Assembly (NCBI RefSeq): GCF_002860255.1
Contig: NZ_PGVE01000028.1
Coordinates: 62,001 to 126,000, forward strand
Source: Neobacillus cucumis
GTDB lineage: Bacteria; Bacillota; Bacilli; Bacillales; Cytobacillaceae
Length of the DNA: 64,000 nucleotides
Direction of reading: 5' to 3'
Part shown: piece by piece, positions 1 to 9,848 of the stretch
How the letters are laid out: every line of letters begins with the position of its first letter
How positions within the stretch are numbered: the first letter of the stretch is position 1
The notes under the pieces: generated by a model
What the model saw: the letters and a program-made list of their open reading frames with translations, nothing else
Database searches by the model: none
Told to the model about the DNA's origin: nothing
Translations under genes and position numbers: made by a program

Positions 1-1484
1 CCGATTTCACCAAGGGCGTGTCTTGCACAACCATTTGGACAGCCAGTCATACGAATGGTAATATCTTCGTCACGTATGCCTGCCTCATCAACAATCTCAT
101 CAATTTTTGTAATCAAAGATGGTAGATAACGCTCAGCTTCTGCCATCGCTAATCCACAAGTTGGAAGTGCGACACATGCCATAGAATTGCGGCGAAGCGC
201 AGAGTAATGCTTTCCATCCGTTAATCCGTATTTTTCAATTAATTCATTGATTTTCTTCTTTTTCTGGCTTGAAACGTTGGCAATAATGACGTTTTGATTA
301 CCGGTTAAGTGGAAATCACCAGAATGAACTTTGGCAATTTCGCGCAAGCCAGTTTTTAATTTATAATCATCGTAATCCGCCACGCGGCCATTTTCGATGA
401 ATAAGGTAAAGTTCCATTTTCCTTGAACCCCTTTAACCCATCCATAGCGGTCGCCATTATGGTCGAATTTAAATGGTTTCGCTTCATCCAGACTCCAGCC
501 TAAACGGCTTTCAAGCTCCGCCTTGACATTTTCAAGCCCAAGTCTGTCAACTGTGTACTTAAAGCGGGCATTTTTACGAACAGAACGATTTCCGTAATCG
601 CGTTGAATCGTAATGGTTTTTTCAGCCACTTCATAAAGTTGGTGCGGTTTAACGAAGCCGATCACTTTTGCCAGCTGCGGGTAGGTTGCGGTATCACCGT
701 GTGACATACCCATACCGCCGCCAATCCCTACGTTAAAGCCGATTAGTTTGCCATCTTCCACAATTGCAATGAAAGCCAGGTCTTGTGAAAAGACATCAAT
801 ATCATTGGATGGCGGTACAGCGATACCAATTTTGAACTTACGCGGCAAATAGGTTGGACCATACATTGGTTCTACTTCCTCAAATTCAGGAGTGCCGGCT
901 ACTTTTTCTTCATCGAGCCATACTTCATAATACGCTCTTGTTTTCGGAAGTAGATCCTCACTTAATTTTTTAGACCATTCATACACTTCAGCATGAATCT
1001 CAGATTGATATGGATTCGATGCACACATTACGTTACGGTTTACATCTCCGCAGGCTGCAATGGTATCCATAAGTGCCGCATTAATTTCTTGAATGGTACT
1101 TTTCATATTCCATTTTAGAATTCCGTGCATTTGCCATGTCTCGCGGGTGGTCAGCTTTAAGGTGCCGTTACCATATTTGTCAGCAAGTTCATCCATCACA
1201 AGCCACTGGTTCGGGGCTGCCACTCCTCCTGGGAGTCGTACACGCAGCATAAATTGATAGGCTGGTTCAAGCTTTTGTTTTGCACGCTCGTTGCGAAGGT
1301 CACGGTCGTCCTGTAAGTAGCTGCCATGGTGTTTCATTAGACGGTTATCGTCGTCTGGAATACCGGCGCTGATTCGATCCTGCATAACTTCTTTCAAGGT
1401 TCCGCGCAGATAGTTGCTTCGTACTTTTATATCCTCAACATCACTTGGTGGTCCATCTGGTGCTTTTAAAATTTGATTAACCAT
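1..1484 (-). CDS. cysI: Sulfite reductase [NADPH] hemoprotein beta subunit, 3' end outside the window
   Basis: CysI carries siroheme and a 4Fe-4S cluster and reduces sulfite to sulfide in the cytoplasm, with electrons from CysJ. The frame reads [20 protein letters not shown] from an ATG at 1484 behind GGAAGGAG and stays open to the window edge (about 494 residues; the family has about 570). The cluster cysteines are visible as C-x5-C (CVALPTC) near residues 437/443 and C-x3-C (CPNGC) near 482/486, close to the E. coli positions. It follows cysJ by 28 bases and is probably cotranscribed with it. Identity is firm; the C-terminus is not seen. Confidence 0.95.
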   Translation of the reverse strand, partial: MVNQILKAPDGPPSDVEDIKVRSNYLRGTLKEVMQDRISAGIPDDDNRLMKHHGSYLQDDRDLRNERAKQKLEPAYQFMLRVRLPGGVAAPNQWLVMDELADKYGNGTLKLTTRETWQMHGILKWNMKSTIQEINAALMDTIAACGDVNRNVMCASNPYQSEIHAEVYEWSKKLSEDLLPKTRAYYEVWLDEEKVAGTPEFEEVEPMYGPTYLPRKFKIGIAVPPSNDIDVFSQDLAFIAIVEDGKLIGFNVGIGGGMGMSHGDTATYPQLAKVIGFVKPHQLYEVAEKTITIQRDYGNRSVRKNARFKYTVDRLGLENVKAELESRLGWSLDEAKPFKFDHNGDRYGWVKGVQGKWNFTLFIENGRVADYDDYKLKTGLREIAKVHSGDFHLTGNQNVIIANVSSQKKKKINELIEKYGLTDGKHYSALRRNSMACVALPTCGLAMAEAERYLPSLITKIDEIVDEAGIRDEDITIRMTGCPNGCARHALGEI

Positions 1485-1512
1485 GTTGAATAAAAACTCC
1501 TTCCCCTTAAAA

Positions 1513-3312
1513 TCAGTATACATCTCGCTGGTAACGTTTTTGCTGCTGCATGTTAGCAAGATAAGCCTCTGCTTCCTCACGGCTCATGCTGCCTTCTTTT
1601 TCAATGATGTCGATGAGTGTTTGATGAACATCATGTGCCATATGTTTCTCATCTCCACAGATGTATACAGCGGCACCTTCTTGAAGCCATTCGAATAACT
1701 CTTGGCTGTTTTCAAGCATACGGTGCTGTACATATACCTTTTGATCGGTGTCTCTTGAAAAAGCAACATCTAATTTCGTTAATGTTCCATTTTGCAGCCA
1801 TTTTTGCCATTCAACCTGGTAAAGGAAGTCTGTTACGAAATGCTGATCACCGAAGAACAACCATGATTTCCCTTCTGCACCCGTTTCTTCACGTTCCTGC
1901 ATGAATGAGCGGAACGGAGCTACCCCTGTACCAGGGCCAATCATAATGATAGGTGTTTCAGTGTTTTGTGGCAATTTAAAGTTTTCGTTTTGCTGTACAT
2001 ATACGTTTAGAATATCCCCAGGGTTGATACGGTCAGCTACTAATGTCGAACAAACTCCGTTTCGGCTGCGTCCATGTGCTTCGTAGCGAACAGCACCGAT
2101 GGTTAAATGAACTTCATCAGGATTGGCCGCTAAGCTTGAAGCAATCGAGTAAAGACGACCAGGGATTTTTCGTAAAATCGAAACAAACTCCTGTGCGGTT
2201 ACGTTCCATGGAGCATAGTCGCGAACTAAATCGATTAAATCGCGTCCATGAATATAACCTTTTACTTCTTCTTCTTTACCAGGAACAAGAAGATCTTGTA
2301 ACTCTTTATTTCCAGTCAGCTCTGCCGCTTTTTGAAGAAATGGTTTTGTTAGTACGCTAATTTCATAATAGGAAACAAGCGCATCTCTTAAAGTACGGAC
2401 ATCGCCCTGTTTCACGTTTACTTTTTCATCAGGGTTCAGGTTTAATTCCTTAATTAAAAGGTCCACTAACTCTGGGTCGTTGTCTGGATAAATCCCGAGA
2501 GCATCTCCTGGCTCATAGGTCAGACCGGAACCTTCAAGTGAAATCTCAAGGTGGTGTGTTTCTTTATTCGAGCCTCTGCCGTTAAGATTAATGTTTTCTA
2601 AAACTTCAGCTTTGAATGGATTTGTTCTTGAGTAAACCGATTCGAGTGCTGGGTTTATTGCCGTCTGAGAAGGTGCTTGAGTTGATCCAACGGCATCACC
2701 TAAGCTTGCAAGAACTCCTTCAAGCCATTCAGCAGCTGGTTCATCAAAATCCACATCACAGTCAAAGCGTGGATATAGACGTGTTCCTCCAAGTTCTTCA
2801 AGACGAGCATCGAAGTCTTTTCCTGTCTGGCAGAAAAATTCGTAGGAGCTGTCTCCAAGGGCTAAAACGGAAAAATGTAAGTCTTCTAATTTTGGTGCCC
2901 TCTTACTGTATAGAAATTCATGGAAGCTTATCGCATTATCTGGCGGATCCCCTTCTCCGTGTGTGCTCGCGATAATAAGAAGGTTTTGAAGCTTCTTAAG
3001 ATTGTTAGGTTTGAAATCACTCATCGCACTGACAGTTACTTGGTATCCGTTCGCTTCTAGTGCTTGTGCTGATTTTTTCGCTAAACCTTTAGAATTCCCT
3101 GTTTGGGAGCCGTAAAGGATGGTTACCTCTTTTGAGATTTTTGGGCTTTCAGTTGGAACCTGAGTTAATTGGGCTGCTGCGGTTCCTAGCTGGGAGCCAG
3201 CAAGATAGCCGCTAAGCCAAACCTTTTGTGTTTCTGACAAGGTTGGCAGGAGTCTGTTAAGGAGCTCCACTTGCTCCTGTGTAAACGGGCTGTTCAATAC
3301 CTGAAGTTGCAA
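1513..3312 (-). CDS. cysJ: Sulfite reductase [NADPH] flavoprotein alpha subunit
   Basis: CysJ moves electrons from NADPH through FAD and FMN to CysI. An N-terminal flavodoxin domain ([10 protein letters not shown] near residue 67) is followed by FAD and NADP domains ([13 protein letters not shown]-terminal RYQRDVY). I chose the TTG at 3312 (reading [10 protein letters not shown], as in the B. subtilis protein) because GAGGTGG lies 5 bases upstream. A GTG at 3321 is also open but overlaps that ribosome site. The 153-base gap to sirB is AT-rich with no clear terminator, so cysJI may have its own promoter or be read from the upstream cys genes. Confidence 0.95.
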   Translation of the reverse strand: MQLQVLNSPFTQEQVELLNRLLPTLSETQKVWLSGYLAGSQLGTAAAQLTQVPTESPKISKEVTILYGSQTGNSKGLAKKSAQALEANGYQVTVSAMSDFKPNNLKKLQNLLIIASTHGEGDPPDNAISFHEFLYSKRAPKLEDLHFSVLALGDSSYEFFCQTGKDFDARLEELGGTRLYPRFDCDVDFDEPAAEWLEGVLASLGDAVGSTQAPSQTAINPALESVYSRTNPFKAEVLENINLNGRGSNKETHHLEISLEGSGLTYEPGDALGIYPDNDPELVDLLIKELNLNPDEKVNVKQGDVRTLRDALVSYYEISVLTKPFLQKAAELTGNKELQDLLVPGKEEEVKGYIHGRDLIDLVRDYAPWNVTAQEFVSILRKIPGRLYSIASSLAANPDEVHLTIGAVRYEAHGRSRNGVCSTLVADRINPGDILNVYVQQNENFKLPQNTETPIIMIGPGTGVAPFRSFMQEREETGAEGKSWLFFGDQHFVTDFLYQVEWQKWLQNGTLTKLDVAFSRDTDQKVYVQHRMLENSQELFEWLQEGAAVYICGDEKHMAHDVHQTLIDIIEKEGSMSREEAEAYLANMQQQKRYQRDVY

Positions 3313-3465
3313 CAATACCACCTCACATGGAATAAAAAATTAATTATTTTACTGAGAAAACTCTCTCTAATAAACTAGGATGCCACTTTTTTTTGTTTCA
3401 GACAACTATTATTCTAAAAATATACTGAATTTTTATTAAAAATTGTTTTTTTGATCGTAAAAGGA

Positions 3466-4191
3466 CTATCTTCCCAATGCCCGCTCCATCACAATATCCT
3501 CAATCACCCGATGGCTGCTCAAGATACCTGTATGATAGATCTCTCTGCCCATTTTCGCCCACTTTCGAATTTCAGCAGTTACTTCTGCTATCAGGAGTCC
3601 TGAGAATAATAAGTAAGGAATCACAATCACCTTGCCCTCAGCTTTTTCCATCACTGTAGTTAACCCCTCTTGTAATCGGGGTTCTGCAGCTGCCAAATAG
3701 CATACCGAAACGCCGGTTATCCCAAGCCGTTCCTTTATACCATCCGTAATCAAACCGAAATCAGCTAGAGTATCCGGATCACTGCTTCCCCTTCCGACAA
3801 TCAAAACCTGATCCTGAATCCCGACTGAGCCTGCGGTTTCTCTAACCAATTCAGCCACTGCATCAAGAATCATTCCTTGAACACCGAAAGGATCCTTTAC
3901 TTTTATTGAAACATGAGGAAACTGCTCTTTAATCGATTCAAGAACATGGGGAATATCTTGTTTGATATGCCCGGCAGCCAATAGAAATAAGGGAACAACC
4001 GTTACTTCTGTTGCACCTCTTTCCACGCACTGCCTAAATCCTTCTTCAATCGATGGATCTGTTAATTCTAGAAAACTAATTTGCTGTATGGGTACATCCA
4101 CCCGCTCACTGACTCTCGCAACAAAGGCCCTTGCCTCGTCTGCTCCTTTTTTCGAGCGTGTCCCATGACCGATATATAAAACGGCTTTCAT
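3466..4191 (-). CDS. sirB: Sirohydrochlorin ferrochelatase (YlnE/SirB type)
   Basis: It inserts Fe2+ into sirohydrochlorin to make siroheme, the cofactor of CysI. The N-terminus MKAVLYIGHGTRSKKG has the CbiX/SirB metal-binding His, and a second His lies in LLAAGHIKQDIP. Length is 241 residues. The open frame extends to an ATG at 4212 overlapping the sumT stop. GGAGGGT just before a run of three ATGs favours the last or middle ATG (4191 or 4194). It overlaps or abuts sumT, so translation is probably coupled. In B. subtilis ylnD-ylnE-ylnF form this set; no ylnF (sirC) is seen here. Confidence 0.9.
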   Translation of the reverse strand: MKAVLYIGHGTRSKKGADEARAFVARVSERVDVPIQQISFLELTDPSIEEGFRQCVERGATEVTVVPLFLLAAGHIKQDIPHVLESIKEQFPHVSIKVKDPFGVQGMILDAVAELVRETAGSVGIQDQVLIVGRGSSDPDTLADFGLITDGIKERLGITGVSVCYLAAAEPRLQEGLTTVMEKAEGKVIVIPYLLFSGLLIAEVTAEIRKWAKMGREIYHTGILSSHRVIEDIVMERALGR

Positions 4192-4211
4192 CATCATACC
4201 CTCCAAGCACA

Positions 4212-4988
4212 TTACCCATGAACAACCGGGAGATTTGGAACAATTTCTTCTTGAAACCAGTTTAACCGATTATGAAGCTTCACAACCTCACCAATCACAA
4301 TCATGCTTGGGTTTGAAATCGCTGCTTCCTTTACACGGTCTTCAATGTTCTCAAGCGTTCCTACCACCGTCTGCTGATCACTTAACGTTCCCCAATGAAC
4401 GAGGGCAATCGGAGTGTCAGGTGATTTGCCGTTTTCGATTAACTGCTGAATGATGGTTGGCAGATGGGATACACCCATATAGATACAAAGTGTATCCACC
4501 CCATTAGCCAAATGATACCATTGATGATCCGCTGCCACATCTCCTGCCTGATGGCCAGTGATGAAAGCAAAACTTTTGCTTACATTGCGATGAGTCACCG
4601 GAATCCCTGCATAAGCGCTGGCGGCAATCCCAGAAGTAATTCCGGGAACCACTTCAAACGGTACATCATGTTTCACACATTCCTCCGCTTCCTCGCCGCC
4701 GCGGCCAAATACAAATGGATCCCCGCCTTTTAAGCGGACAACCTGAAATCCTTTTTTAGCGTATTTCACTAAAAAGTGATTAATCGTTTCCTGCTTCATG
4801 GTATGGTAGTTGGGGAGTTTGCCGCAGTATACCAGCTGCGCCCCCTCTTTTGCATAATTTAATAGTTCCGGATTTACGAGCCGATCATAGAGGATGACAT
4901 CGGCTTGCTTAAGGCATCGTAATCCTTTGACCGTTATTAAATCTGGATCGCCAGGACCCGCACCCACTAAATAAACCTTGCCAACCAT
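4212..4988 (-). CDS. sumT: Uroporphyrinogen-III C-methyltransferase (YlnD type)
   Basis: It methylates uroporphyrinogen III twice, using SAM, to give precorrin-2, the first committed step to siroheme. The N-terminus carries the family motif VGAGPGDPDLITVKG, followed by the conserved region GGDPFVFGRGGEE and the VVPGITSG segment. The length of 258 residues is normal for a stand-alone SUMT without the CysG fusion. An ATG follows GAAAGGATG. It lies between cysC and sirB in an order matching the B. subtilis cysH operon, so its role is cofactor supply for CysI. SAM is both its substrate and, through the upstream riboswitch, probably the operon's repressing signal. Confidence 0.93.
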   Translation of the reverse strand: MVGKVYLVGAGPGDPDLITVKGLRCLKQADVILYDRLVNPELLNYAKEGAQLVYCGKLPNYHTMKQETINHFLVKYAKKGFQVVRLKGGDPFVFGRGGEEAEECVKHDVPFEVVPGITSGIAASAYAGIPVTHRNVSKSFAFITGHQAGDVAADHQWYHLANGVDTLCIYMGVSHLPTIIQQLIENGKSPDTPIALVHWGTLSDQQTVVGTLENIEDRVKEAAISNPSMIVIGEVVKLHNRLNWFQEEIVPNLPVVHG

Positions 4989-5011
4989 GGCTGTTCATCC
5001 TTTCCTAAAAA

Positions 5012-5611
5012 CTAGATAATATTCTTTTCTTGCAGGTATTGAAGAATTTGCTGTACTGCCTCTTCCACCGATAATTGGTCAGAGCGAATCGTCACTTCTG
5101 GACGCTCCGGTGCTTCATATGGTGAATCAATTCCTGTAAAATCTTTAATTTCCCCGCGGCGTGCTTTTTCATAAAGCTTCTTCGGATCACGCGCTTCACA
5201 TTGTTCAAGCGGACAGTCAATGAATACTTCAATAAACTCGCCTTCTTCAAACAAAGCACGAACCTGATCGCGGTCAGAACGGAATGGAGAGATAAATGCA
5301 GTGGTTACGATTGTACCACTATCAACAAATAGTTTAGCTACTTCCCCAATGCGGCGAATATTTTCTGTCCGATCATAATCAGAAAATCCCAGGTCCTTAT
5401 TCAAACCATGACGGATATTATCGCCATCGAGTACATATTCACTAATTCCCTGGCGGTATAATTCACCAGATACAGCATTTGCAATAGTTGATTTACCAGA
5501 GCCAGAAAGACCTGTAAACCAAAGTACGCAGCTGGCATGACCATTTTGTGAGTGGCGGTCTGCTTTAGTGACGGTTGCAGCATGCCATGTGATATTTGAT
5601 GCTTTTGACAT
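5012..5611 (-). CDS. cysC: Adenylylsulfate (APS) kinase
   Basis: It phosphorylates APS to PAPS using ATP. The P-loop is GLSGSGKST near residue 35, followed by [16 protein letters not shown] and the [11 protein letters not shown] region that binds APS. The C-terminal segment has [15 protein letters not shown], typical of the family. Length is 199 residues, normal. The ATG follows AAGGAGGAAAATCAACA. It is 15 bases downstream of sat, which makes APS, and 23 bases upstream of sumT. Whether CysH here prefers APS or PAPS cannot be read from the sequence, so CysC may feed reduction or only PAPS-dependent sulfation. Confidence 0.95.
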   Translation of the reverse strand: MSKASNITWHAATVTKADRHSQNGHASCVLWFTGLSGSGKSTIANAVSGELYRQGISEYVLDGDNIRHGLNKDLGFSDYDRTENIRRIGEVAKLFVDSGTIVTTAFISPFRSDRDQVRALFEEGEFIEVFIDCPLEQCEARDPKKLYEKARRGEIKDFTGIDSPYEAPERPEVTIRSDQLSVEEAVQQILQYLQEKNII

Positions 5612-5626
5612 TGTTGATTTTCCTCC

Positions 5627-6778
5627 TTAAACTGTTGCAGTTTCTTCCTTCATGCCTTCAATCAGTACTTCCACAACCTCTTTACGGCTGAAAGTTGCAG
5701 GAGGAAGAACACCAGCACGAAGCATTTCTCTTACTTTTGTTCCAGAAAGGATTACGCGATCTTCTTTAGTATGCGGGCAAGTTTTGTCAGATGCCATACC
5801 TTCGCATTTATTGCAATAGAAGCTGTGTTCAAAGAACATTGGTTTAATGCCAAGCTCGCCTTCAGCGAAATTACTGAAAATGTGCTGTGCATCGTAAGTT
5901 CCGTAGTAATTGCCTACACCAGCATGGTCGCGGCCAACGATGAAGTGTGTGCAGCCAAAGTTTTTACGTGCAATGGCGTGGAAGATCGCTTCTCTTGGAC
6001 CAGCATAACGCATTGCCGCAGGATATACTCCAAGCTGTACACGTTCAGCAGGATAGTAATTTTCAAGTAATACACGATAGCTTTTTAAACGAACTTCTGC
6101 TGAAATATCATCTGATTTTGTTTCTCCTACAAGTGGGCTTACGAATAATCCATCAACCGTTTCTAAGGCAGCTTTTTGGATGTACTCGTGTGCACGGTGA
6201 ATTGGGTTTCTAGTTTGGAAACCAACGATTGTTTTCCAGCCTTTTGCTTCAAACATAGCACGTGTTTCTTTTGGCTCATACCAAACATCAGCGAAAACGC
6301 CTTTTTCTGATTTCTTCACAAGAACAATATCCCCTGCTACATAAACAGGTCCTCTTTCATATAAACGCTTCACGCCTGGGTGAGCAACTTCGTCTGTTTT
6401 GTATACTTCGATTGCTTCTTTATCTAAATCTGGCTCATACCATTCAGATACCTTTATGACACCATAAACTTCGTTTTGAAATACTAACTTGATTTCTTCT
6501 CCGGCTTTAAGTGTTGCAGCAATTTCGTATGAAACTGGCAATGTAACTGGGATGGACCAGATCGTATTGTCAGCCAAACGCATATTAGCAACAACATTTT
6601 CGTAATCGGCCTTTCCAAGGAACCCTGTTAGCGGGCTGAATAGTCCAACACCAATCAACTCTAGATCACTCAAGGCAATGGCATCAATTTCAATTTCTTT
6701 CTCAATGTTTGTTAAATCATAAGTTGGATCGAATGCTTGGATTAGTTTTCCTCCGTGAGGTGCTGGTAAAAATGACAC
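5627..6778 (-). CDS. sat: Sulfate adenylyltransferase (ATP sulfurylase)
   Basis: It activates sulfate with ATP to APS and pyrophosphate. The hallmark is [11 protein letters not shown] (the H-x2-H nucleotide site), followed by GRDHAGVG and a C-terminal zinc-type cysteine set ([15 protein letters not shown]). Length is 383 residues, the usual Bacillus stand-alone form without a fused kinase. The start is GTG at 6778 (reading [10 protein letters not shown]) behind AAAGGA. It lies between cysP and cysC and is probably cotranscribed with them. Function is firm. Confidence 0.96.
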   Translation of the reverse strand: MSFLPAPHGGKLIQAFDPTYDLTNIEKEIEIDAIALSDLELIGVGLFSPLTGFLGKADYENVVANMRLADNTIWSIPVTLPVSYEIAATLKAGEEIKLVFQNEVYGVIKVSEWYEPDLDKEAIEVYKTDEVAHPGVKRLYERGPVYVAGDIVLVKKSEKGVFADVWYEPKETRAMFEAKGWKTIVGFQTRNPIHRAHEYIQKAALETVDGLFVSPLVGETKSDDISAEVRLKSYRVLLENYYPAERVQLGVYPAAMRYAGPREAIFHAIARKNFGCTHFIVGRDHAGVGNYYGTYDAQHIFSNFAEGELGIKPMFFEHSFYCNKCEGMASDKTCPHTKEDRVILSGTKVREMLRAGVLPPATFSRKEVVEVLIEGMKEETATV

Positions 6779-6841
6779 TTTTAATCAAGTCCTTTCTTTT
6801 TTAAAAAATTATATATCAATAAAATTATGAAACTAGCAGGT

Positions 6842-7909
6842 TTACTCTTTTGCAATCTCCTGGTGCACTGTTATACTTGATTTTTGCTTTTTCATTAATG
6901 ACATGATACCTATGACGGAAATCAAGACACCGGCCATTGCAATGATTGGGTAAAAGTTATGTTCAATAATCAATTGGATTAATGTATATGATAATACCAT
7001 GGATAAAACAGGTGATACAATCCAAACTGTAAGAAGTTGTACAACGATATCTTTTTTCAAAACAGATTTGCCGTTTTTAGCATAGCCAATCCCAATAATG
7101 GAGGACGTGGTAATTTGTGTCAATGGAACCGGAATTCCGAAAACAGATGCGATGGTCACGATTGTCGCGCCTGTTCCTGAAATCACACATCCCTCTTCAA
7201 GACGAAGGGAAGTAATTTTCTTCCCATTGGTTTCAAGAACTCGATGGCCGAGCATAAGTGCTCCTCCGGCTACGAATAACCCGCCCCAGAAAATCCCGTT
7301 TCCAGTGGAAAGAATTTTGGCACCGACAAGCGGACCAACTGCATTTGCAACATTATTCATTCCAGCTGAAAAGGCTTCGAAAAGGCCCATAAAGACAACC
7401 AGAATGGAAAGATAAGGTACTGCTTTCGGTGCTTCCATCCACTTTTTCAAATGTTTGTTTTTTAATAAAAATGTAACAGAGATGGCTATGATAAAAGCAA
7501 CAAACGGTGTCAGTAGCCAGAATAACATGATCCATACAAGTTTACTGGCAAACACAGATTGATAGACAATCCCTGCACCAACCACAGCCCCCACCGCTAC
7601 TTCGCTCGTAGATAGCGGGATGCCGAAGATATTAGCTAGAAACAATGCTAAAGCTGCTGAAGTTAAAACAATTAATGCGACAGGAACCGTAAACGTGCTG
7701 CTAGGCACAATTCCGCTTCCTAATGTTTTAACTACTTCTCCTCCACCAAGCCAGGCACCAAGGAATACAGTAATACTGCACAGAATCAAGGCCAAACGTT
7801 TTTTTACAACGCCTGCACCATAAGCAATTCCCATTGATGCTGCTGCTCCGCTGGCGCCAATATTGATGGCAAAAAATAAACCAACCGTAATTGCGATAAT
7901 TGTGAGCAT
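6842..7909 (-). CDS. cysP: Sulfate permease of the PiT family (CysP)
   Basis: It is a membrane sulfate transporter of the inorganic phosphate transporter (PiT) fold. About ten hydrophobic segments are visible. The two PiT signature copies appear as GAWLGGGEVVKTLG in the N-terminal half and AFSAGMNNVANAVGP in the C-terminal half. I start it at the ATG at 7909 (MLTIIAITVG), 8 bases behind AGGAGGG; an upstream GTG at 7918 lies too close to that site. The sulfate role rests on its place between cysH and sat, as in B. subtilis; by fold alone it could be a phosphate carrier. Confidence 0.9.
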   Translation of the reverse strand: MLTIIAITVGLFFAINIGASGAAASMGIAYGAGVVKKRLALILCSITVFLGAWLGGGEVVKTLGSGIVPSSTFTVPVALIVLTSAALALFLANIFGIPLSTSEVAVGAVVGAGIVYQSVFASKLVWIMLFWLLTPFVAFIIAISVTFLLKNKHLKKWMEAPKAVPYLSILVVFMGLFEAFSAGMNNVANAVGPLVGAKILSTGNGIFWGGLFVAGGALMLGHRVLETNGKKITSLRLEEGCVISGTGATIVTIASVFGIPVPLTQITTSSIIGIGYAKNGKSVLKKDIVVQLLTVWIVSPVLSMVLSYTLIQLIIEHNFYPIIAMAGVLISVIGIMSLMKKQKSSITVHQEIAKE

Positions 7910-8038
7910 TTGGAACACCCTCCTTTACACCCGCTTACTAGGCTAAAATCCCCCACGTGTTTTTTGCTAGATTCATAGCCTAAAGCGGCGGGCACTGCCC
8001 ATCAATGCCCGACAATCCTAAGGTGTGGGGATGACTGG

Positions 8039-8755
8039 TTAGCGGGTATGTAAGCCGCATTCTGTCTTGCCGCTGCCTACCCAGCGTCCTGCACGTGAAT
8101 CCCCGCCATCTGCAACAGGTTTTGTACATGGGAAGCATCCAATGCTAGGGTAATTATGATCGTGTAAGGTGTTGTATGGAAGATCCTTTTTCTTGATGTA
8201 ATCCCATACCTCATCCCAAGTCCAATGAATCAACGGACAAATTTTAATATTCTCGAATTTGTCATCCTTATTAAGGAATTCAGTGTTAGCTCTTGTTGGA
8301 GACTGTTCACGGCGAAGGCCTGAAATCCACGCTTGTTTCGCAGTCAGTGTTTCCCTTAATGGAATAACCTTACGAATGTTACAGCACTGATTGGCATCTC
8401 TTAGCCACAACGCAGAGCCATATTCTGCTGCTTGCTCATCAAGAGTGACTTTCGGTTGTTTCCGCTCGATTCTTAGTGTTGGGAAACGAGCCTCCATTTT
8501 GTCGATGACCTCATAGGTTTCCGGAAAATGAAGTCCAGTATCTAAGAAAACAATATGAGCATCTGGTTTTACCTGTTGGATCAGGTCAATTAACACGATG
8601 GCTTCAGCACCGAAGCTTGATGCATAGACAATCTCTTGGTCAGGATACGTGTTGTATGCCCACTTTAATACGGACAGTGCCCCTTTTGTCTCATCATCGA
8701 AAGAGAAAGTGTCTGAAATTTGTTGCCAATTTTGATAGGTTATTGCAGCTGTCAT
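8039..8755 (-). CDS. cysH: Phosphoadenylyl-/adenylyl-sulfate reductase
   Basis: It reduces PAPS or APS to sulfite with thioredoxin. Residues 124-125 (CC in NQCCNIRK) and 207-210 (CFPC) form the CC...CxxC set that holds a 4Fe-4S cluster, the mark of enzymes able to use APS. The catalytic cysteine is C233 in the C-terminal KTECGLH. The PP-loop segment is SSFGAEA near residue 46. It is 238 residues long and starts at ATG 8755 behind AGGAGG. It is the first large gene of the cys operon, preceded by a yezD-like gene and a SAM-I riboswitch. Confidence 0.95.
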   Translation of the reverse strand: MTAAITYQNWQQISDTFSFDDETKGALSVLKWAYNTYPDQEIVYASSFGAEAIVLIDLIQQVKPDAHIVFLDTGLHFPETYEVIDKMEARFPTLRIERKQPKVTLDEQAAEYGSALWLRDANQCCNIRKVIPLRETLTAKQAWISGLRREQSPTRANTEFLNKDDKFENIKICPLIHWTWDEVWDYIKKKDLPYNTLHDHNYPSIGCFPCTKPVADGGDSRAGRWVGSGKTECGLHTR

Positions 8756-8776
8756 GCCACATGCCTCCTTTTTTTA

Positions 8777-8808
8777 TAAAAAAAGCGTCTTCCTGGAAGG
8801 TTGACGTT
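8777..8808 (-). terminator. U-tailed hairpin between the yezD-like gene and cysH
   Basis: On the minus strand an imperfect stem (CGTC/GACG around CTTCC/GGAAG) is followed by a run of T residues immediately upstream of the cysH ribosome site. It could be a partial terminator that lowers cysH readthrough or an mRNA-stabilising stem. Function is inferred. Confidence 0.5.
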
Positions 8809-8831
8809 TTAGTCAGCCTCCAGAATTCTGG

Positions 8832-8987
8832 TCAGCGGATTTTATTCTGTTTAAGACGAACCTTTTCGTTTTTTTCAATTTGAACAATCTTTCCATCCTG
8901 AACTACTAGTGTAATAGAGCCAAATTGCAAGGAAACCAGCATTTTCTCTAAATGAGTGATCAGTTCTTCCCTTTCAATAGCGTTCAG
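8832..8987 (-). CDS. yezD: Small YezD-like (DUF2292) protein of the sulfate operon, probable CTG start
   Basis: A 51-residue frame with ITHLEKMLVSLQFGSITLVV and VQDGKIVQIEKNEK resembles the YezD/DUF2292 family, small proteins often found beside sulfur-assimilation genes; their function is unknown to me. The only good ribosome site, AAGGAGG, lies 9 bases before a CTG at 8987 (reading MNAIEREELI). The ATG further upstream at 9026 sits inside the riboswitch terminator hairpin with no ribosome site. A CTG start is therefore the best reading, though unusual. The gene lies directly behind the SAM-I element and should be controlled by it. Confidence 0.65.
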   Translation of the reverse strand: MNAIEREELITHLEKMLVSLQFGSITLVVQDGKIVQIEKNEKVRLKQNKIR

Positions 8988-9005
8988 CTTGATTCGCCTC
9001 CTTTT

Positions 9006-9041
9006 CACAAAAAACGCCTTTCCCATTTTAGGAAAGGCGTT
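9006..9041 (-). terminator. Intrinsic terminator of the SAM-I riboswitch
   Basis: On the minus strand AACGCCTTTCC pairs with GGAAAGGCGTT around a short loop and is followed by TTTTTTGTG. It lies directly downstream of the aptamer, as expected for SAM-controlled premature termination: high SAM should stop transcription here before the cys genes. Confidence 0.9.
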
Positions 9042-9054
9042 AGTCTAGTGAACA

Positions 9055-9155
9055 CCTTATCTCCAAAATGAGAATCATTTTGCTGGAATTGGCACCTTGC
9101 TTAGCAGGTTGCCGGGCTTCATCGGGCCAGTCCCTACGCCTCTCTTGATAAGAAT
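9055..9155 (-). promoter_or_regulatory. SAM-I (S-box) riboswitch upstream of the cys operon
   Basis: The minus strand shows the conserved S-box blocks in order: CTTATCAAGAGAGG, GGGACTGGCCCGATGAAGCC, CGGCAACC, AAGGTGCCAATTCC, and the closing GGAGATAAG that pairs with the 5' block to form P1. A strong terminator follows. In B. subtilis the cysH operon also has an S-box leader. Expected logic: transcription is off when SAM is plentiful. Confidence 0.95.
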
Positions 9156-9335
9156 TATTAATCGATGAAATTAATCCTACCATACCAATAGGTTTTATGT
9201 AAATAAAAAAATCTAAAATTTTAAAAATTCCTTTGTCTTCTTTTTCTGTAGAACATTGGACGAAAAAATTTTTTAGAAACGAATGCCCTTTTTTGAAAAT
9301 TTGCATTTACTGTAATGTGAAGGAGGAGGATGGAT

Positions 9336-9617
9336 GTGACCGAATTAACTTTTCATCAAATTGCCCATGAACTCTTGAAGAAGGAAGTAGAAGTCGTTAC
9401 CCTTCAAGGGAATTTTGTCGGAAGACTTCTTGAGGTTGGCAGAGATGTTATTGTATTGGAAAGTAGAGGCAGAATGCGCGAACGTGTTTTGGCCATTAGA
9501 ATTGAAACGATTGTGGCGATCTTCCGTGTAGAAAATTTCGCACCTAGAGGACCATTTGGTTTTAATCCAAGTGAAGTTGAAAGTGAATCTCATCATGAGG
9601 AAAGCAGCAGTCATTAA
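9336..9617 (+). CDS. Small DUF2642-like (Sm-fold-like) protein
   Basis: About 93 residues. The core (VEVVTLQGNFVGRLLEVG, DVIVLESRGR and LAIRIETIVAIFRV) looks like a short beta-barrel of the DUF2642 kind found in several small Bacillus proteins, some linked to spores. The C-terminal tail is acidic and His-rich (ESESHHEESSSH). The ribosome site AGGAGG at 9321 lies 9 bases before GTG 9336 but only 3 before ATG 9330, so I prefer GTG; the difference is two residues. It stands alone with its own terminator. The family call is from pattern memory and function is unknown. Confidence 0.55.
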   Translation: MTELTFHQIAHELLKKEVEVVTLQGNFVGRLLEVGRDVIVLESRGRMRERVLAIRIETIVAIFRVENFAPRGPFGFNPSEVESESHHEESSSH

Positions 9618-9627
9618 TGTAAGAATA

Positions 9628-9659
9628 AAGAGGAAGCAATCTTTGCTTTCTCTTTTTAT
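9628..9659 (+). terminator. Intrinsic terminator
   Basis: AGAGGAAGCAA pairs with TTGCTTTCTCT (one G-U pair) around TCT, followed by TTTTTA. It ends the small DUF2642-like gene. Confidence 0.85.
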
Positions 9660-9848
9660 ATAAAAGTGAACACTACCCTTCTTCCTATTAGCGTGATAAA
9701 ATATTAAAATGGTTAGAAATGGAGGATCGATTTTGTTTATTACCTTAGTCCAATAAGCAAAGTTTTGCTGGTTCTGAAATTACATATAATACCGAATTTC
9801 CTTCATGTTAGGACGAGAATAAAATTTTTAAAGATTGAAGGGTTCTTC

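Noticed and set aside
1483-2975. Several plus-strand open frames opposite cysJ
   Set aside because: Antisense frames of a well-supported gene, without ribosome sites or family features.
9040-9306. An 88-codon open frame on the minus strand over the riboswitch region
   Set aside because: It lies over the conserved SAM-I aptamer, has no ribosome site, and its composition is that of AT-rich leader DNA.
9733-9760. A short TTG-started frame with a good ribosome site before the AbrB-type gene
   Set aside because: It stops after seven codons; it could be a leader peptide or an old start in another frame, but nothing else supports either.
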